Source: Vespula vulgaris
Lineage: Eukaryota > Arthropoda > Insecta > Hymenoptera > Vespidae
NCBI RefSeq assembly: GCF_905475345.1
Contig: NC_066605.1
Location: 3,621,501 to 3,685,500 of the forward strand
Direction: 5' to 3'
Length of the DNA: 64,000 bases
Positions 33,020 to 46,250 of the stretch are shown one piece after another (the stretch's first letter is position 1; every line of letters starts with the position of its first letter). The translations under genes were made by a program, and so were the position numbers. The notes under the pieces were generated by a model. It saw nothing but the letters and a program-made list of their open reading frames with translations, had not been told where the DNA came from and ran no database searches.

Positions 33020-36000
33020 ATAAAAATTTTTAATGGAAATCCTCAGTTTTTATTATGTATTATTATACCCATAGTCAAAACGTTTTCAAAACACTACTAA
33101 TATAGGTCTCTTGCATAACTACTAGTGAAATGTTAAACTTCAAAGTCGATGTTGATCTTTACCGGGTATTTCGAGGTCAACCTAAGATTAAATAAATATT
33201 TTATATGTATATATAAATTATAAAACTATTATATATATGTAAAAATAATTGTTCTATCCAACTTTCATCGTCTTATAAGTCACATCGATCAGATTCTTAG
33301 AAAAAAAAAAACAAAAATTTTATAAAAAAAAGATGAAAATGCTGCCAACAGTTCCATAAACTTCCTCTACAGTATTGATCATATAAAACGCCATGATCAT
33401 ATCCAAAAAAAAGTAGATGAAGGAATTGAAGAAAAAGAAGTTATAATGATAATATATTTTACAAACGACGGAAAATTTTATTGGAAAAGAATTAGACAAG
33501 GTCGATCGAACGTACGATTATTCAGTAATATATGTCTGCATGTGTATGGTACTTGAGATCAAATAAAATAATAATTGACAACAAATGAGTATTACTTTGA
33601 GAGTAAAAAAAATTTTGCTCCTCATATCCAAACAAATATTGTCTCAACGAAATGTATCTTACATGAAAGATAAATAGAAATTTATTATATGTATGTTCGC
33701 GTAATATTGAAAATAAATTTTTGTCAAGAACATCTGAAAGATGTAAAACTTTGTTGAACAAAATTTAACTCTATTTATTGAATTGACATACATATATCCA
33801 ATAATGCGTAAGCCATATACAAGTATGCGCGTATGTGGGTCAGAAAAAGAAAGAGAAAAAGAGTAAGAGAATTTCACCATAGCAACAAGAAAAGATTCAA
33901 TCGTAGTTCCAGATCGATTAAGAACGTAGTGGGAAAATATGGTGGGAGAGCTCAAATTGTGTTTACAATCTTCGCAGTAGAAGTAGTTCTATGTGAAATT
34001 GAGAAAGGATGACTCATCAATAATCTAAGGGAGGGAATATAAAACACCTTGGATTTTGTTAAACAATAGATACGAAGATTGTAAAGACGATAAAAAATTA
34101 GGCGAATATGAAAAATCTATCCTTTGAAATTATTAATATATTAAAACTGGAACTATTTATTTACTGAAACTATTAATATATATTATATATTAAGACTGTT
34201 CATGATCTCTAATTTTATAATGATTTATTCGAACAGTAAGTCCAGGCGTAATTCTCGATCGATTTTGATAAACAACGCCTTATTTTAAAAGTTGAAGATC
34301 AAAAGGAAAATATAACTTTTTGGAATTTTCGAAAAAGCTATATTTTCTTCGAATAAAAATTTCTATTAAAAAATTTTCGGTACTTTTTCAGGTACAATTT
34401 ATGTATAAAAGTAAACCAACATATTTTGATTTCTTTAAAAAATAATATTTAATATATAAATACATATATTCAATAGTTATTATTTTTTATGAAATATTTA
34501 ACAAAATCTTGTTATTTTTATTTATTATTTTTTATATATTTATATTCTTACGTATCGTGAAAAAAGCGTTTATTTGCAATATTGCGTCATATTTAATAGA
34601 TTGTTTTCAAATAAATATGAAAAATTAAAAAGCACGAGTCCACAACATACTCGTTCATACGACATCGAATCGGTTTTCTCTTTCTAATCGGTCATATTAC
34701 CGTCTTTTACAATGACACATATATTTTAGATCTACATACATGCTCATATTACATTTATGTCAACCATACGCAGTAAAATCACAGATTCGGCAATTTTTTA
34801 ATTAAATTTTATAAATAAAAAGATGGTTGCTGTTCGGTAAAAAAAAATGAATAAGTCATCGGTAGCGCATATATTTTAATGACATCGTTTAGATGGATTT
34901 ACAAAAATCGAATTTCAAATAACAAAAAACCGAATTCTGTGAAAATTATAACCGATTGACGACAATTTAACTAAATCATCGATGTGGTTAAAATATGGGT
35001 TATTCAATACCTACTCAAATCCAAATTAACCCAACTGTAATGTTATCCATATGAAGAGTCTGATCAACACAAGCTTATATATCGATATGATAAGGTCATG
35101 TTGTGGATAATGCTTTGCATAGTATTACATTTATGTTCATATTTTATCCATATGTGTCGAACAAAGGATAATGAACAGTGTTAATGATAAAAATCTGAAA
35201 CTACGATAAGGTAGGAGCTTATTAAGTGATCGATGTGTACATAATTCCAATAATCTCATATAAGCCTGAAAAATGTTCAGTCTATAATGTTTCAGATGAA
35301 TCGGTCTCTAGCGACACTTACGGAAAAAATATAAACTAAAAGCACGTTAGCAAGTCCTGTTCATTTTCTCAATTCATCGAATTGGTATCAATTTACTTCT
35401 ATAGGATTCTTCCTCCATCAGTGCGCATAAATCGATAAATTAAGCTGACATTAAAACATTAGAACTATGATCATCAATTTTTACAGAACGATTACTACGA
35501 ATCGATTTTGTAAGAAAAATGAAACATATGATTGTTAGATTGATAGATGGATGCTCTTCTCATATTCATTTAAGATTATGTATGTATTATCTTTTTTACC
35601 TTTGCCTAAAACAATTTATTATAACAATAAATTCTTAATAATGTTATTTAGAAGAAACTAATGCGTATATTTACATTCCGTTACAAAAACTATTATAATT
35701 CCTCGTCTTGCTATATTGCTCTATGGTCATCAAGATCATAATTTAGACACACAGACATCATTTCATGGGTTCAATCAGGCTAATAATGAATTTCTATATC
35801 TGATATGTGATAAATAATTGAATAATATATATGTTTGGAATAATGACGCAATACGTATAAACATCGAGTCAAATATAGCAGATGATATGAAACGGTTTGA
35901 ATAAAGTGATACACGAGAAGACTAGAAAGATTTATGTGTTAGTTTTGAAGGAAGATAAAATAACGAAAAAACGAAGCATTAACTAATAGACGCACTAGAA

Positions 36001-36400
36001 TAAACATTAATTTATTCTAGACGATAACCATCAGTGATTTATTAAAATCCATAATATATGTCTAAATAAATTTATTTGAAAAATTACTAATTTTAGAAAT
36101 GTTTGTCCAAAAATCTACAACTTATCAGTTCAAAATAGTAGTATAAATAAGTAAAGGATAAGTAAATAAAATGTATGCATCATTTTCTCGATATAGTATT
36201 GCAAAACGATTTAATCATACCTGTATGAAATCAATGTAATACGTATTACCGAGTTCTACGCTATAAATTCTCCTGATTATTATTTATGTCTGATTTTTAT
36301 GATTGCTTCAATCGACAGATAAGCTTTCTTATACGAACATTATTATATCCGTTTTTCCTAATAGGTTTTTATTTGCATGAATATTACTCTCGAATATTAT
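33020..36400. other. AT-rich DNA without recognised genes
   Basis: Contains one copy of a dispersed repeat at about 34240-34330. ORFs here are short and lack recognisable content. Confidence 0.4.
34238..34330. repeat. Dispersed repeat, copy 1 (GGCGTAATTCTYGATC)
   Basis: CAGGCGTAATTCTCGATCGATTTTGATAAACA here matches TAGGCGTAATTCTTGATCAATTTTGATAAACA at 48540, followed in both by TTTTAAA, a purine-rich stretch and a TTTTCGAA-like segment. It may be part of an unclassified transposon. Confidence 0.5.
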
Positions 36401-36414
36401 TTATTTTTTCGGCA

Positions 36415-36995
36415 TGATTTTTGCAAAAATAATAATTTTTAAAAATCTGATATGATTTTCTCGTGTGGAAAACTTTTATCTTTAGAATAAGCTTTTGATC
36501 ATTTAAATCAAACAAAAATATAATCATGAGAATTCATGATGTAAAATCTTTGCAAACGCATAGAAAGAGAATACGGAGAGAGCTACGCATCACGCCTTTC
36601 CGTTTCCTTTTAGGGAATCGATCAATCCCACATAGAAAACAACAAATATATAAGTCGTGTGAGCACAAAGTAGAAGAGCTTAGATTGTTTTCACACGAAA
36701 GTGAAATAGCACCTTTCTAAATAAAAGGAAAATGGTTAGAAAGAAGGTTTATCCCATGAATTTTCATGATCGAAATTTTTCTACTATTTTGATGATCAAT
36801 ACTTCGTTCAAAAGATAAAGGTTTTCCAAACAAGATTATCTTTTCAGATTTTAGAATGATGTTGCTCTATTTGCAAAAATCACATCTAGAAATAAATAAT
36901 TTTTAACAGTAATTTTCATGCAAATAAGTTTATTTTGAAAATCTGAAGAGATAATCTCATGTGAAAAACATTTATTTTTCGAATAAATTTCGTAA
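36415..36995. repeat. Pair of short diverged direct repeats around a GC-richer ORF
   Basis: AAAATCTGATATGATTTTCTCGTGTGGAAAACTTTTATCTTTAGAATAA at about 36442-36490 recurs as AAAATCTGAAGAGATAATCTCATGTGAAAAACATTTATTTTTCGAATAA at about 36938-36986; each is preceded by TTTGCAAAAAT. Between them lies an open frame, 36526-36720, rich in Arg and His, that I cannot identify. Confidence 0.5.
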
Positions 36996-36999
36996 TCTC

Positions 37000-37900
37000 T
37001 TTTTAATATATAGGAGAAGAACTTCCTTAAACTAGTCGACACAGTATCATCGGATCTGTATTAAATAATGTACAAAAGTTTAATATAGAGTCATGAATAA
37101 AGAGATTATGTTTTATTATTTACTTATTATACATTTTTCAATTATTTTATATTATTCTAAAGAGTTTATAGAATTATTTTAAATAATAAAGTATTTAATA
37201 TATTTCTTTTTCACTTTCTGTTATAATTTGTTTATGAGAAATTGAAAACACACATATTAGTAATTTGACCAGTTTTTATAACTTATATTTGAAAAAATCA
37301 GCATTATCGAATTTTTAGGTTGTGCATATCCGTAATTAGAAATCACAGGAGTCAATATAGAATTTTTTATTATTTATGCATCGCTAAAATTAAAGTAGAA
37401 TTTTAGATACAAATTCTATTGTCCATTTGTGACTATTGCATTTGTTGAATTTGTCAGAAGTGTTATTGCTGGCATGAAAAAGTTTCATATATTCACGACT
37501 ATTCAATCAGGAAAAAATCAGAGAATGATGCAATTACTATAACCAAATAAAAATTTGCAATTCATTGATCTATAAAACTGATTTTGTACAAAAATTCATC
37601 ATTGAAACAAAAAATGTATGAATTTGAAGGTGTTACATTCAAATTGAGAGAAAAGATTTATTTAAAAAATTGGAAAAATTTTTGTGAATAAGAAAATACA
37701 AGATTTTTGTGAAAAATTATCTTTCCTTTCTTATCAATTCAATCACTTTTCTGTACTTGATAAAGGAGCTGAAGTATTGTTCTTGAATGACGATATCTTT
37801 CAGCAATTTCTTGTAAAAAGTTCAAAATTGTTAAGAGAACTTGCATTGAAATAATAATAGTGAAAATTATAATGTAACGAATTATATTAATATGTCAATT
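37000..37900. other. AT-rich DNA
   Basis: No gene or repeat recognised. Confidence 0.35.
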
Positions 37901-37907
37901 ATAATGT

Positions 37908-38625
37908 AAAAATTCTTTCAAATTCTTATCTATTCAAAATTTCAGGTAACTATATTCTTAGTTCTTATGTGTTCTTGATGCATTTGTATTCTAATATATT
38001 GCTAAACTATCATAATTAAAAAAAAATATTAAATTGAATAAAAAAATTTTTAATACAAAAGAGCTTCTTTCAATTTTATTTGAAGATGTATTCTAGTTTT
38101 TCTTAAATATAATGTTTGTATATGTTAAAACTGAATCAAAAACATTAATAGAACAGTATTAGATGTTTCAATTTAAAAAATTTTATTTTACATTAAGTTA
38201 AGAAAATACGCGTGAAATTTGACAGTAACTAGAATATAAACAGATGATATAAAGTTATAAAGTTAGTTAACTTTGCTGACTATTTGTATAGAATATTATT
38301 TAATTTCATATGAATTATTAATACATTAACTTATTATTATAATTGATAATACCATATGATGACATACAAAATATTTTAAAGATACTTATTACAATTGAAA
38401 TCATTTATTCGATTTTACTTGTTTTTCATTGTCAAGAAATACCAAGTTAAGAGTTCAATGATTGATTCGGCAGACTTTTATTGCAGCTCTCTCCAAAAAT
38501 TTTTCCAAATTCTCATCTATTCAAAATTTCAGGTAACTACATTCTTAATTCTTATGTACTCTTGATTGCATTTGGCTTATATGCTCTGATGTACTGCTAG
38601 ATTATCATAATTAAAAAAAAATATT
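37908..38625. repeat. Direct repeat pair, ~115 bases each, ~585 bases apart
   Basis: TTCAAATTCTTATCTATTCAAAATTTCAGGTAACTATATTCTTAGTTCTTATG (from about 37916) recurs as TCCAAATTCTCATCTATTCAAAATTTCAGGTAACTACATTCTTAATTCTTATG (from about 38502). Both continue through a GCATTTG segment to CTATCATAATTAAAAAAAAATATTA / TTATCATAATTAAAAAAAAATATTA. Confidence 0.8.
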
Positions 38626-38639
38626 ATTAATTTCAGTTC

Positions 38640-40850
38640 CGTTATCATATATTGGATATTCCAATTTTTGAAGTAAGTTATACTTACAGCATTGTTCTGT
38701 TTTACAAATAGATTCCTCCAATATCTCGATAACAATTTTGCAACCATATAGTAATATTAGTTATAATCCTGGAAATAATATGAAGGTACATTAAAAAATT
38801 ATTTTACAAAAATATTTTGACATCTCAACATATACCATTCTAATTCTTTCAATTATCACATTTTTATCCTTAAAATCTATTATTTTTTATCCGAATACTA
38901 ATTAAATCCAAAAATAATATTATTTTATATTTTGGTGATAGATTTATACAAATAGCTAAAGCAATTGCAAAATTTACAATAATATCATAAGTTGTATTTT
39001 AATCAGGATCAAAGAAATCGGTAATAAAATTTTCTGCATATTAAAAAATGCACAAAACTCAATTGAAATAAAAAAAATTTTTGTATGATTACTATCAAAA
39101 TTTTAAGAAATTAAATTTTACCTTCAGTATCTATATTATACCAATAGTAAACGTTACAAACTACTAATATAATTTATTTTCAAGTTTTAATAAAACATAG
39201 CTATAAAAAATTATCCTAGATAAATAATTTATATATTCTTCTTGTTCTATTGTACTTTCGTTTTTAATAACTACCTTATTAATACATACTTGTTATAGTA
39301 TCACAGTTTTAACATGATATTATGATTATCAAAAGTAGCTTCTTAATAGTTTCTAAGTAGTAAACTTTTACTTTTTTCCACTAGTCTATATTTTTTGGCC
39401 TGGACTGTACTTTATATTTATCTGATTAAGAATAAATTCCAGAAGATTCCTTCAAAACATATATAATTAAATAACATTGTACATTGAATATTGTTAAGCA
39501 AATGGTTTCCTTTTCTCTTTTATTCATTCTTTTTTTGCTTTGGCATATTCTTTCTTTGCTTGCTCTATATTTATCATTTTTTCATTATTCTTGCACATTT
39601 CTTTTTTTTTCCATAGTTATAAAATAACTTAACAATTCAATTGCAAATTACAAATATAACGTCATCTTTCTAGCCTTTTGATTAATAGTTATGAACGTTT
39701 CATATGCCAAAGTTATTCAATTTTTGTTTTTACACATATTTTATTAAAACTATAGCGACATTTATAATAGAAGAATTTTAATGATTTTAATTTCTTTCTC
39801 ATATAACCATTGCAGCTGATATCTAACGTGTCGCCATCGCGCGTCCTCCTATCAAACTTTATCTCTTTCTAACTCATTTTTTCCCATATTATGTAAAAAA
39901 CTTGTTATCACATGAATAATTTTTTCTAACTTTTATTATCACCATCTTTTTCGACAGTTATAATTTTATTAGGAAAGCACAGTAATTTATGCATTTCGTT
40001 TATTGAATACATTACTTTTTACTGATTTTCTTACTCAATTTCGTTATTTTCATTTTGAAAGTGCTGATATGTTTTGTATAAGAAAGGTACATATTTTTGG
40101 TTAATAATGAAATAGGAATTTATCACATATTTCATTTACCTAAATATAAAATATGTTATTTTTCATTTTCTTTTATATATTATTAAATTTATATTATATC
40201 TATTTTTATGTTTCTTTAATAAAATTCAGTTTCTTTATTAAATTTTCCTTCATTTGATGGGAGATTACAACACACAAAACAAGAATTTTTTAAAAGAAAT
40301 CTGTAATGCTTTAATCTCTTTTTAAACCCAGCAATATCGTTACATTTCTGTATTAGTATTTGTATTTTTCTTATTCTCGATATTATCATAAAGCGAGAAT
40401 CATAGAAGATTATACGAAGTGGGCGGTACTAGAATAACTGCAATAAAGGACCTCAACGTTCTTTATCTATCTTCTTGCTTGTTCTCTCTCCTGATAAGAT
40501 GTCATGACTCCATGGAACCAATGCTTTTCCCACAGATATATACGATGTATTTACTCATTACCGACGACACCATTTCGAAATACAGAAACTTAATTTTACA
40601 CGATCTTCGGTTTATGACGACGCAATAGTCATAATGATTTCGACTTCACGAGTGATGTACGCCGTGGTTAAGCGTTGAAAAAATTTGATAATAATGCAGT
40701 CCTGCTTCATTTATTCGCATATGTAAATGACGATGACGACAACGATTTTGTACTGCCACGAAATTAGATTATTGTAAATATGACATATTTATTTCAAACA
40801 CTGACTTAATGTTTTAAAACACTGATCCAATGCCACAATATATAAAATAT
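38640..40850. other. AT-rich DNA with a GC-richer patch
   Basis: The patch at about 40395-40760 contains an unassigned 69-residue frame (40419-40628) and several CpGs, ending just before duplicate B. I see nothing recognisable in the rest. Confidence 0.35.
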
Positions 40851-41138
40851 ATTTGTTTTATTTTAATTTAACAAACAGACCTGTTACATCTTGTATTAAA
40901 ATTTGTATTCTCTCATTGTTTTCTAAAGAAACATTTGCATCGAAATTATACAAATGTGTTTCGTTGCTAACGATTCGATTATCTTACTTAAGATTCCTAA
41001 TAATATTTAAAGAATTGATTGTTCTTATTACCTTTACATTCCATTTTCGTTACACTTATATATATGTTCCGAGAGAATAAAATCTATAGAACCAAATAAT
41101 GTTACGTTTTCTATATCGTGTTGAATGATGGTGAAACC

Positions 41139-41375
41139 ATAGAATTTGATGTTAACTTACATTTATTAAGGAACAAAAACAAATTATCAGTAGCATATTT
41201 AGAATTCTCATATGATTTAAAGGTTTCTTTTCCTTTTTCTTTATTATACATAGTTAATCATTTTTTTTGTTTTCTGAGACAGTGTCACCTTATCGTTAGA
41301 CACATTCTGTTTACTTACGTTCTTTGTTACTCGATCTCGTGTATTACCGTTCATTTCTCGTTTTATTTTGTCTAA
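41139..41375 (+). pseudogene. Copy-B counterpart of the conserved short frame
   Basis: Frame continues TIEFDVNLHLLRNKNKLSVA then EFSYDLKVSFPFSLLYIV. The ATG of copy A is ATA here and the donor-like GTAATA is TTAATC, so start and splice site are both lost while the frame stays open. Confidence 0.35.
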
Positions 41376-42433
41376 GAAATGTTACAAACATGTAGAGATA
41401 CATACACTGTTAATTGGTTGATAACGTGTATAATTATGAATGATTTTAGCAATTGCTAAAATATGTTCTCAACTTTGTAAACGATTTAAGATATCCGAAA
41501 AAAATCGAAATGATTGATGAACACTTTTTAATTTTCGTATCATCTAAATTATATATCTATACAGCATTCTTTCGATAATTTAAAGGATATTAAAAAAAAA
41601 TAAAATAAAGCTATTTAAAGAAATATTAGTAAATATAAAATTTCTAAGAAAATATATGTTATTTCTGTATTAGTCAAATACGATTATTCTGTGCAGTGAT
41701 AAATTTATCTCAAATTTTTTATGTTTCTTTCTTATCATTATTCGCTTTGTTCTTTCGCAACCTTTAATTTTTCTGCTTGTATTTCATTTTACCGATTAAT
41801 AATTAAATAAAGTCTACACACATTTATATAAATTATAAATGTAATTTATCGATCAGAAATTCACGCCATTAATTATCTATTTCTTCCAATCTACTGCTTT
41901 ATCCGCGAGTGAAACCAATACATATATTAAGCAACAATAGTAAAGTAAGAAAACTCCACGTTTCTTTTAAACTCGTTCTTTTAGATTTTTTTTTATTTCT
42001 TTCTTACCTTTCAGAAATTCACATTCCTTTTCCTTTTTCAATCATGCGAGCTGTAAAATCTGACAAGATGTAATAAAGAAATATGAAAGAGAAATGATAT
42101 CTATATCCATTTATTCATGCATTTATCCTTTTTCTTATTAATTTTTATCAATAGAACTTTTTATAAATCGAATCCTAATAAAAAAGAGACAAAGAATTTA
42201 TCCGATGTTATTTTTATGTCTCCATGATAAATACTAATTAGATGGATGTGAAGAATATTATAATAATATATGAAAAGAAATGGCCTATCGTATTTCTGTG
42301 TCTTCAGAAATGTACATTAATGGACATATGATATTGGAATATTATAGTACATATAAATTGAGGGTCGAAAAATAGTAGATATAAAGTTAGTTGTAAGCAT
42401 AACAAAAATCAAATAACACAATTAATAATTTCA

Positions 42434-43495
42434 GGATTCAATTGTTACTGCACTTTCCCTACAAATATTATTCTTTATTATTTTTCTTATTAAAATTATT
42501 ATATTATTATTATATTCATCACATTCATTATTATCACTATTATTGCTATCATTACTACACGTTATATAGTTGAATATTACGCAGGCACAAGAACCTATCC
42601 CCACTTTTCAAAGATCACGCCTTTTCTCTTTCTTTTCCCAATTTTTTTCTCCACAAACATTTCTTACCCACATTTCCCAAATACCAGTGTAGAAGCATTT
42701 CGTCACTCGATCTACTTACACTATCTGAAAGTATACACTTGACGTTTAAGAACTATCTACTATATATATTAGGAGACGAATTTATAGCGCATCCGGATTA
42801 CACTCAGGGCAGATAAAACGAAGTATTATGTGTAAAAGATTTAGATAGTGCACTTATACTACTGATACGTCTAGAGTAATTATTTATTCTACCAAAAAAA
42901 AACCGTCTTTGTAGATTTACAAGGCTTTAAAATACAGAACAATTTATTTGTATTAAAATAAATTTACTATCTGTGATATGACAAAAAATTTTGTGGCAAA
43001 TAATGTTTCTACCACCATTCCACAAAGACCAATTATCACAAAAAGAGGAAATAGGAGTAAGGTACTTAAACTAATTCTCCATTTTATTCCATTATAAACT
43101 TGTTTTTACATAAATAATTAAATAATAAATAATAAAATAATAATATTTTAATGATGGTTAATAGATAACCATCATGGCCTGGAATGGAACGAAGGATTCA
43201 TTAATTATAAATTAAGATATAAGATTTTTGAGCAGCATTTGATATGCTCAAGTAGTGTTTTAAATATTTACATGTAGGGGACTGAAAAAATACAATAGTT
43301 GCATGAATTTCTGTCAGAGAGGCATAGAAGATTCTTATTAAAAAAACCAATAAAAATATTGAACATAGAAGATAAAGTGCAATTTTGTATTTTTAAAATA
43401 ATACAAATTTTAAGGTAGAGATTAATAGATTACGGAGAAACATTTGATTACAACATATATGCAGAAATCAACTTATATTGTACTGGTTGCACTTG
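42434..43495 (+). pseudogene. Family copy B1
   Basis: Parallels copy A from GGATTCAATTGTTACTGCAC. Recognisable blocks are the VDLQGFK-like stretch near 42911 and the EIGV motif with donor AG-GTACTT near 43060. The acceptor before exon Y is mutated (TTTTAATG instead of TTTATAG), KG.EK is broken by ATG-TAG, and a deletion joins NIEDKVQF directly to the KII/VQIL helix. Multiple stops make it non-functional. Confidence 0.6.
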
Positions 43496-44190
43496 AAAAA
43501 AGCGGATAAAACACAGTATTGTGACCCAAAAATATAGACGATGCCCTTATACTAGTAATTTGTCTAAACCAATTATTTATACTACCAAAAAAGCTCTTTT
43601 TGTAGATTTTCAAGGTTCTAAAATATAGAATAATTTATTTGTATTGAAAGAATTTGCTATCTGTGATGTGACAGATAATCTGGTAGCAAATTATATCTGT
43701 CTATCACCATTTCACGAAAACCGATTATCATGTAAAGACGAAATAGGAGTAAGGTACTTAAACTAATCCTCCATTTTATTCCATTATAAACTTGTTTTTA
43801 CATAAATAATTCAATAATAAATAATAAAATAATGATATTTTATAGATGGTTAATAGATAACCATCATGGCCTGGAATGGAACGACGGATTCATTAATTAT
43901 AAATTAAGATATAAGATTTTTGAGCAGCATTTGATATGCTCAAGTAGTGTTTTAAATATTTACATGTAGGGAACTGAAAAAGTACAATGGCTGCATGAAT
44001 TTCTGTCAGAGAGGCATAGCAGACTCGTATTAAAAAAACCAATAAAAATATTGAACATAGAAGATAAAGTGCAATTTTGTATTTTTAAAATAATACAAAT
44101 TTTAAGGTAGAGATTAATAGATTATGGAGAAATATTTGATTACTACATATATGCAGAAATCAACTTATATTGTCCTGGTTGCACTTGAAA
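43496..44190 (+). pseudogene. Family copy B2
   Basis: Exon X has HSIVTQKYRRCPYTSNLSKP and ALFVDFQGS, with stops afterwards, then LFVLKEFAICDVTDNLVANY. Donor AG-GTACTT (about 43756) and acceptor TTTATAG (about 43845) are both intact, and exon Y begins with the WL.DNHHGLEWNDGF form in the splice-consistent frame apart from a TAG replacing the first Thr-Asp region. KG is ATG-TAG. Non-functional. Confidence 0.55.
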
Positions 44191-44530
44191 AAAGCGGGTA
44201 AAACACAGTATTGTGACCCAAAAACATGGACGATGCCCTTATACTAGTAATACGTTTAAACCAATTATTTATACTATTAAAAAAGTGTTTTTCGTAGATT
44301 TTGAAGATTTTAAAATATAGAATAATTTATTTGTATTAAAAGAATTTGCTATCTATGATATGACAGATAATCTGGTAGCAAATTATATCTGTCTATCACC
44401 ACATCACGAAAATCGATTATCATGAAAAGACGAAATAGAAGTAAAGTATGAAAACTACTTTTTTATTTAATTTCATTACAAATTTGTTTTTTATATAAAT
44501 AATTAAGTAATAAATAATAGAATAATATCA
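44191..44530 (+). pseudogene. Family copy B3, exon X only
   Basis: Matches exon X (IIYTIKKVFFVDFEDF, then LFVLKEFAIYDMTDNLVANY), but the donor region reads GTAAAGTATG and the WL.DNHHGLEW block of exon Y is missing: the sequence passes from the intron directly to the part before KGTEK. Stops are present. Confidence 0.5.
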
Positions 44531-44851
44531 ACATTCGATACCCTCAAGTGGTATTTTAAGTATTTATATGAAGGAACTGAAAAAATTCATTGTCTGGACG
44601 AATTCTTGTCAGGGAGGCATAGCATGCTTATATTGGAAAAACAAATAAAAATATTAAATATAGAAGATAAAATGCAATACCCGATTTCCAAGGAATTTGA
44701 GAATAATGAATATCCAAAATGTTTTTTACACAGAAGCAAGAAATTTTGTACTTTAAAAAGAGTACAAATTTTAAGGAAGAGACTAATAGATTATAGAGAA
44801 AGATTTAATTACTACACATATTCGGGGACTAACTTATATTGTCCTGGTTAA
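44531..44851 (+). pseudogene. Family copy B3, best-preserved exon Y
   Basis: An open frame, 44606-44851, retains SGRHSMLILEKQIKILNIED then KMQYPISKEFENNEYPKCFL and HRSKKFCTLKRVQILRKRLI, ending TYSGTNLYCPG. It preserves the NIED, the C..H and CTL blocks and lacks the deletion seen in B1 and B2, and so best shows the ancestral carboxy end. Upstream is KELKKFIVWTNSC-like sequence in other frames. No intact start. Confidence 0.5.
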
Positions 44852-46250
44852 ACTTGAATAGGTTGGGTAAAACACAGTACTGTGTCCAAAGAACTTAGAT
44901 GATGCACTTATACTACTGATACGTCTAAACCAATTATTTATTTTACTAAAAAAACCGTCTGTATGTTGTTAGAAGGCTTTAAAATACAGAATAATTTATT
45001 TGTATTGAAAGAATTTGCTTTCTGTGATGTGACAGATAATCTGATAGCGAATTATATTTGTCTACCACCATTTCACGAAAATCAATTATCAGTAAATAAG
45101 AATAAGGTACGTAAATTAATCTGTCATTTAATTGTATTATAAATTTGATTTTATATAAATAAGTAATAAATAATACAATAATTATATTTTATACATGGTT
45201 AACATAATCATCATGACCTGGAATGCAACAATGGATTTATAAATTACGACTTACCGTATAATATTTTCGAGCAATATTTGATACCCTCAATGGGTATTTT
45301 AAACATTTATATGGAGGAGATTGAGAAATTCTTTGCACGAATTTCTGTTAGATAGGTATAAAAGGCTTTTATTGGAAAAATGAATAAATATTTTGAATTT
45401 ATAAGATGCAATATAATTCCTGATATGTACTTAATTAAACAATAATGAATACCCAAAATATTTTTTGCATAGAAGCAAGAAATATTGTACTTTAATGATA
45501 GTACAAATTTTAAAAAAGAAACTAATAAATCATGAAACATTTAATTACTACACATATTCAGAGACCAACTTATATCGTGCTGCTTGCACTTGAACAAGGC
45601 ATATAAAACACAGTATTATGTTCAATAAACTTAGACGATGCACTTATACTAGTGATACATATGAAACAATTATCGATTATATCGAAAAAGCCATATTTGT
45701 ACATTTACAAAGCTTTAAAACAAAAAATAATTTGTTTGTTTTATTAGAACTTGGATAGTGCACTTATACTTGTAATATTTCTGAATCTATGATTCATTAT
45801 ATCGAGAAGGATTTTTAATGCTTTAAAAATAAAAAATAATTTATTTAGTAGTATCGGGTAAACAATCTTTTGAAAGTACAAATCAAGCAATATAGTACAA
45901 AAATTTCTATGTTATCAATTTTTTGTTAGAGCTTTATAATGATAAAACATCTGAGGGTATAATAAAAAAAATTAATAATAAAGAGCAACTGTTTTGAATT
46001 ATGTTATTATTTAATCATTTATCAGAAAAATTGCCAATGTATGACTCAGATGATACTAGCAATCTTTGAGTAGTTCCTAAAATCGTGAATTCATTATTAA
46101 TATTACTAAGATTATGATACATTTTTCTATTAATGATGATAAAAATATTAATGATTGTTGTAATTTTATACAAAGAATAAAATACAATAAAATATTTTGA
46201 TATCTCTGATATGTAAACTAAGTAATTTTGATGGATAAGAATTAACAGAT
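44852..46250 (+). pseudogene. Family copies B4-B6 and shared 3' flank
   Basis: Two further degraded units start near 44867 and 45603, with a partial one near 45749. Recognisable are TVCMLLEGFKIQNNLFVLKE at about 44957-45020, FAFCDVTDNLIANYICLPPF, and a decayed exon Y near 45200-45540. From about 45850 the sequence is non-repetitive and matches the 3' flank of copy A (29450-29830). Confidence 0.5.

Larger units (their letters stand above)
42760..45880 (+). repeat. Tandem array of family units, ~0.69-kb period
   Basis: The anchor RTAAAACRMAGTAYTRTG starts at about 42812, 43506, 44199, 44867 and 45603, giving spacings near 694, 693, 668 and 736. A shorter sixth piece begins near 45749 (TGGATAGTGCACTTATACTTGTAA). 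Each full unit has exon X, the GTAAG-GTACTT donor region, an AATAATAAATAATA intron and exon Y. Units starting at 43506 and 44199 are the most alike and share a deletion in exon Y with B1, so they arose by recent local duplication. Confidence 0.85.
40857..46250. repeat. Segmental duplication, copy B, expanded
   Basis: Second copy of 26476-29830, same orientation. It is longer because the family exons are repeated in tandem between about 42760 and 45880. Upstream and downstream flanks of the family exons match copy A on both sides, so the segment duplicated first or was shared, and the internal array expanded in B. Confidence 0.85.

Noticed and set aside
33522..33955. Two overlapping minus ORFs
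   Set aside because: Phe/Tyr/Ile/Ser-rich text typical of AT-rich noncoding DNA; no recognisable motif.
42760..45880. Tandem array as a CRISPR or noncoding satellite
   Set aside because: Units of ~0.69 kb contain exon-intron structure and coding blocks, so they are gene copies.
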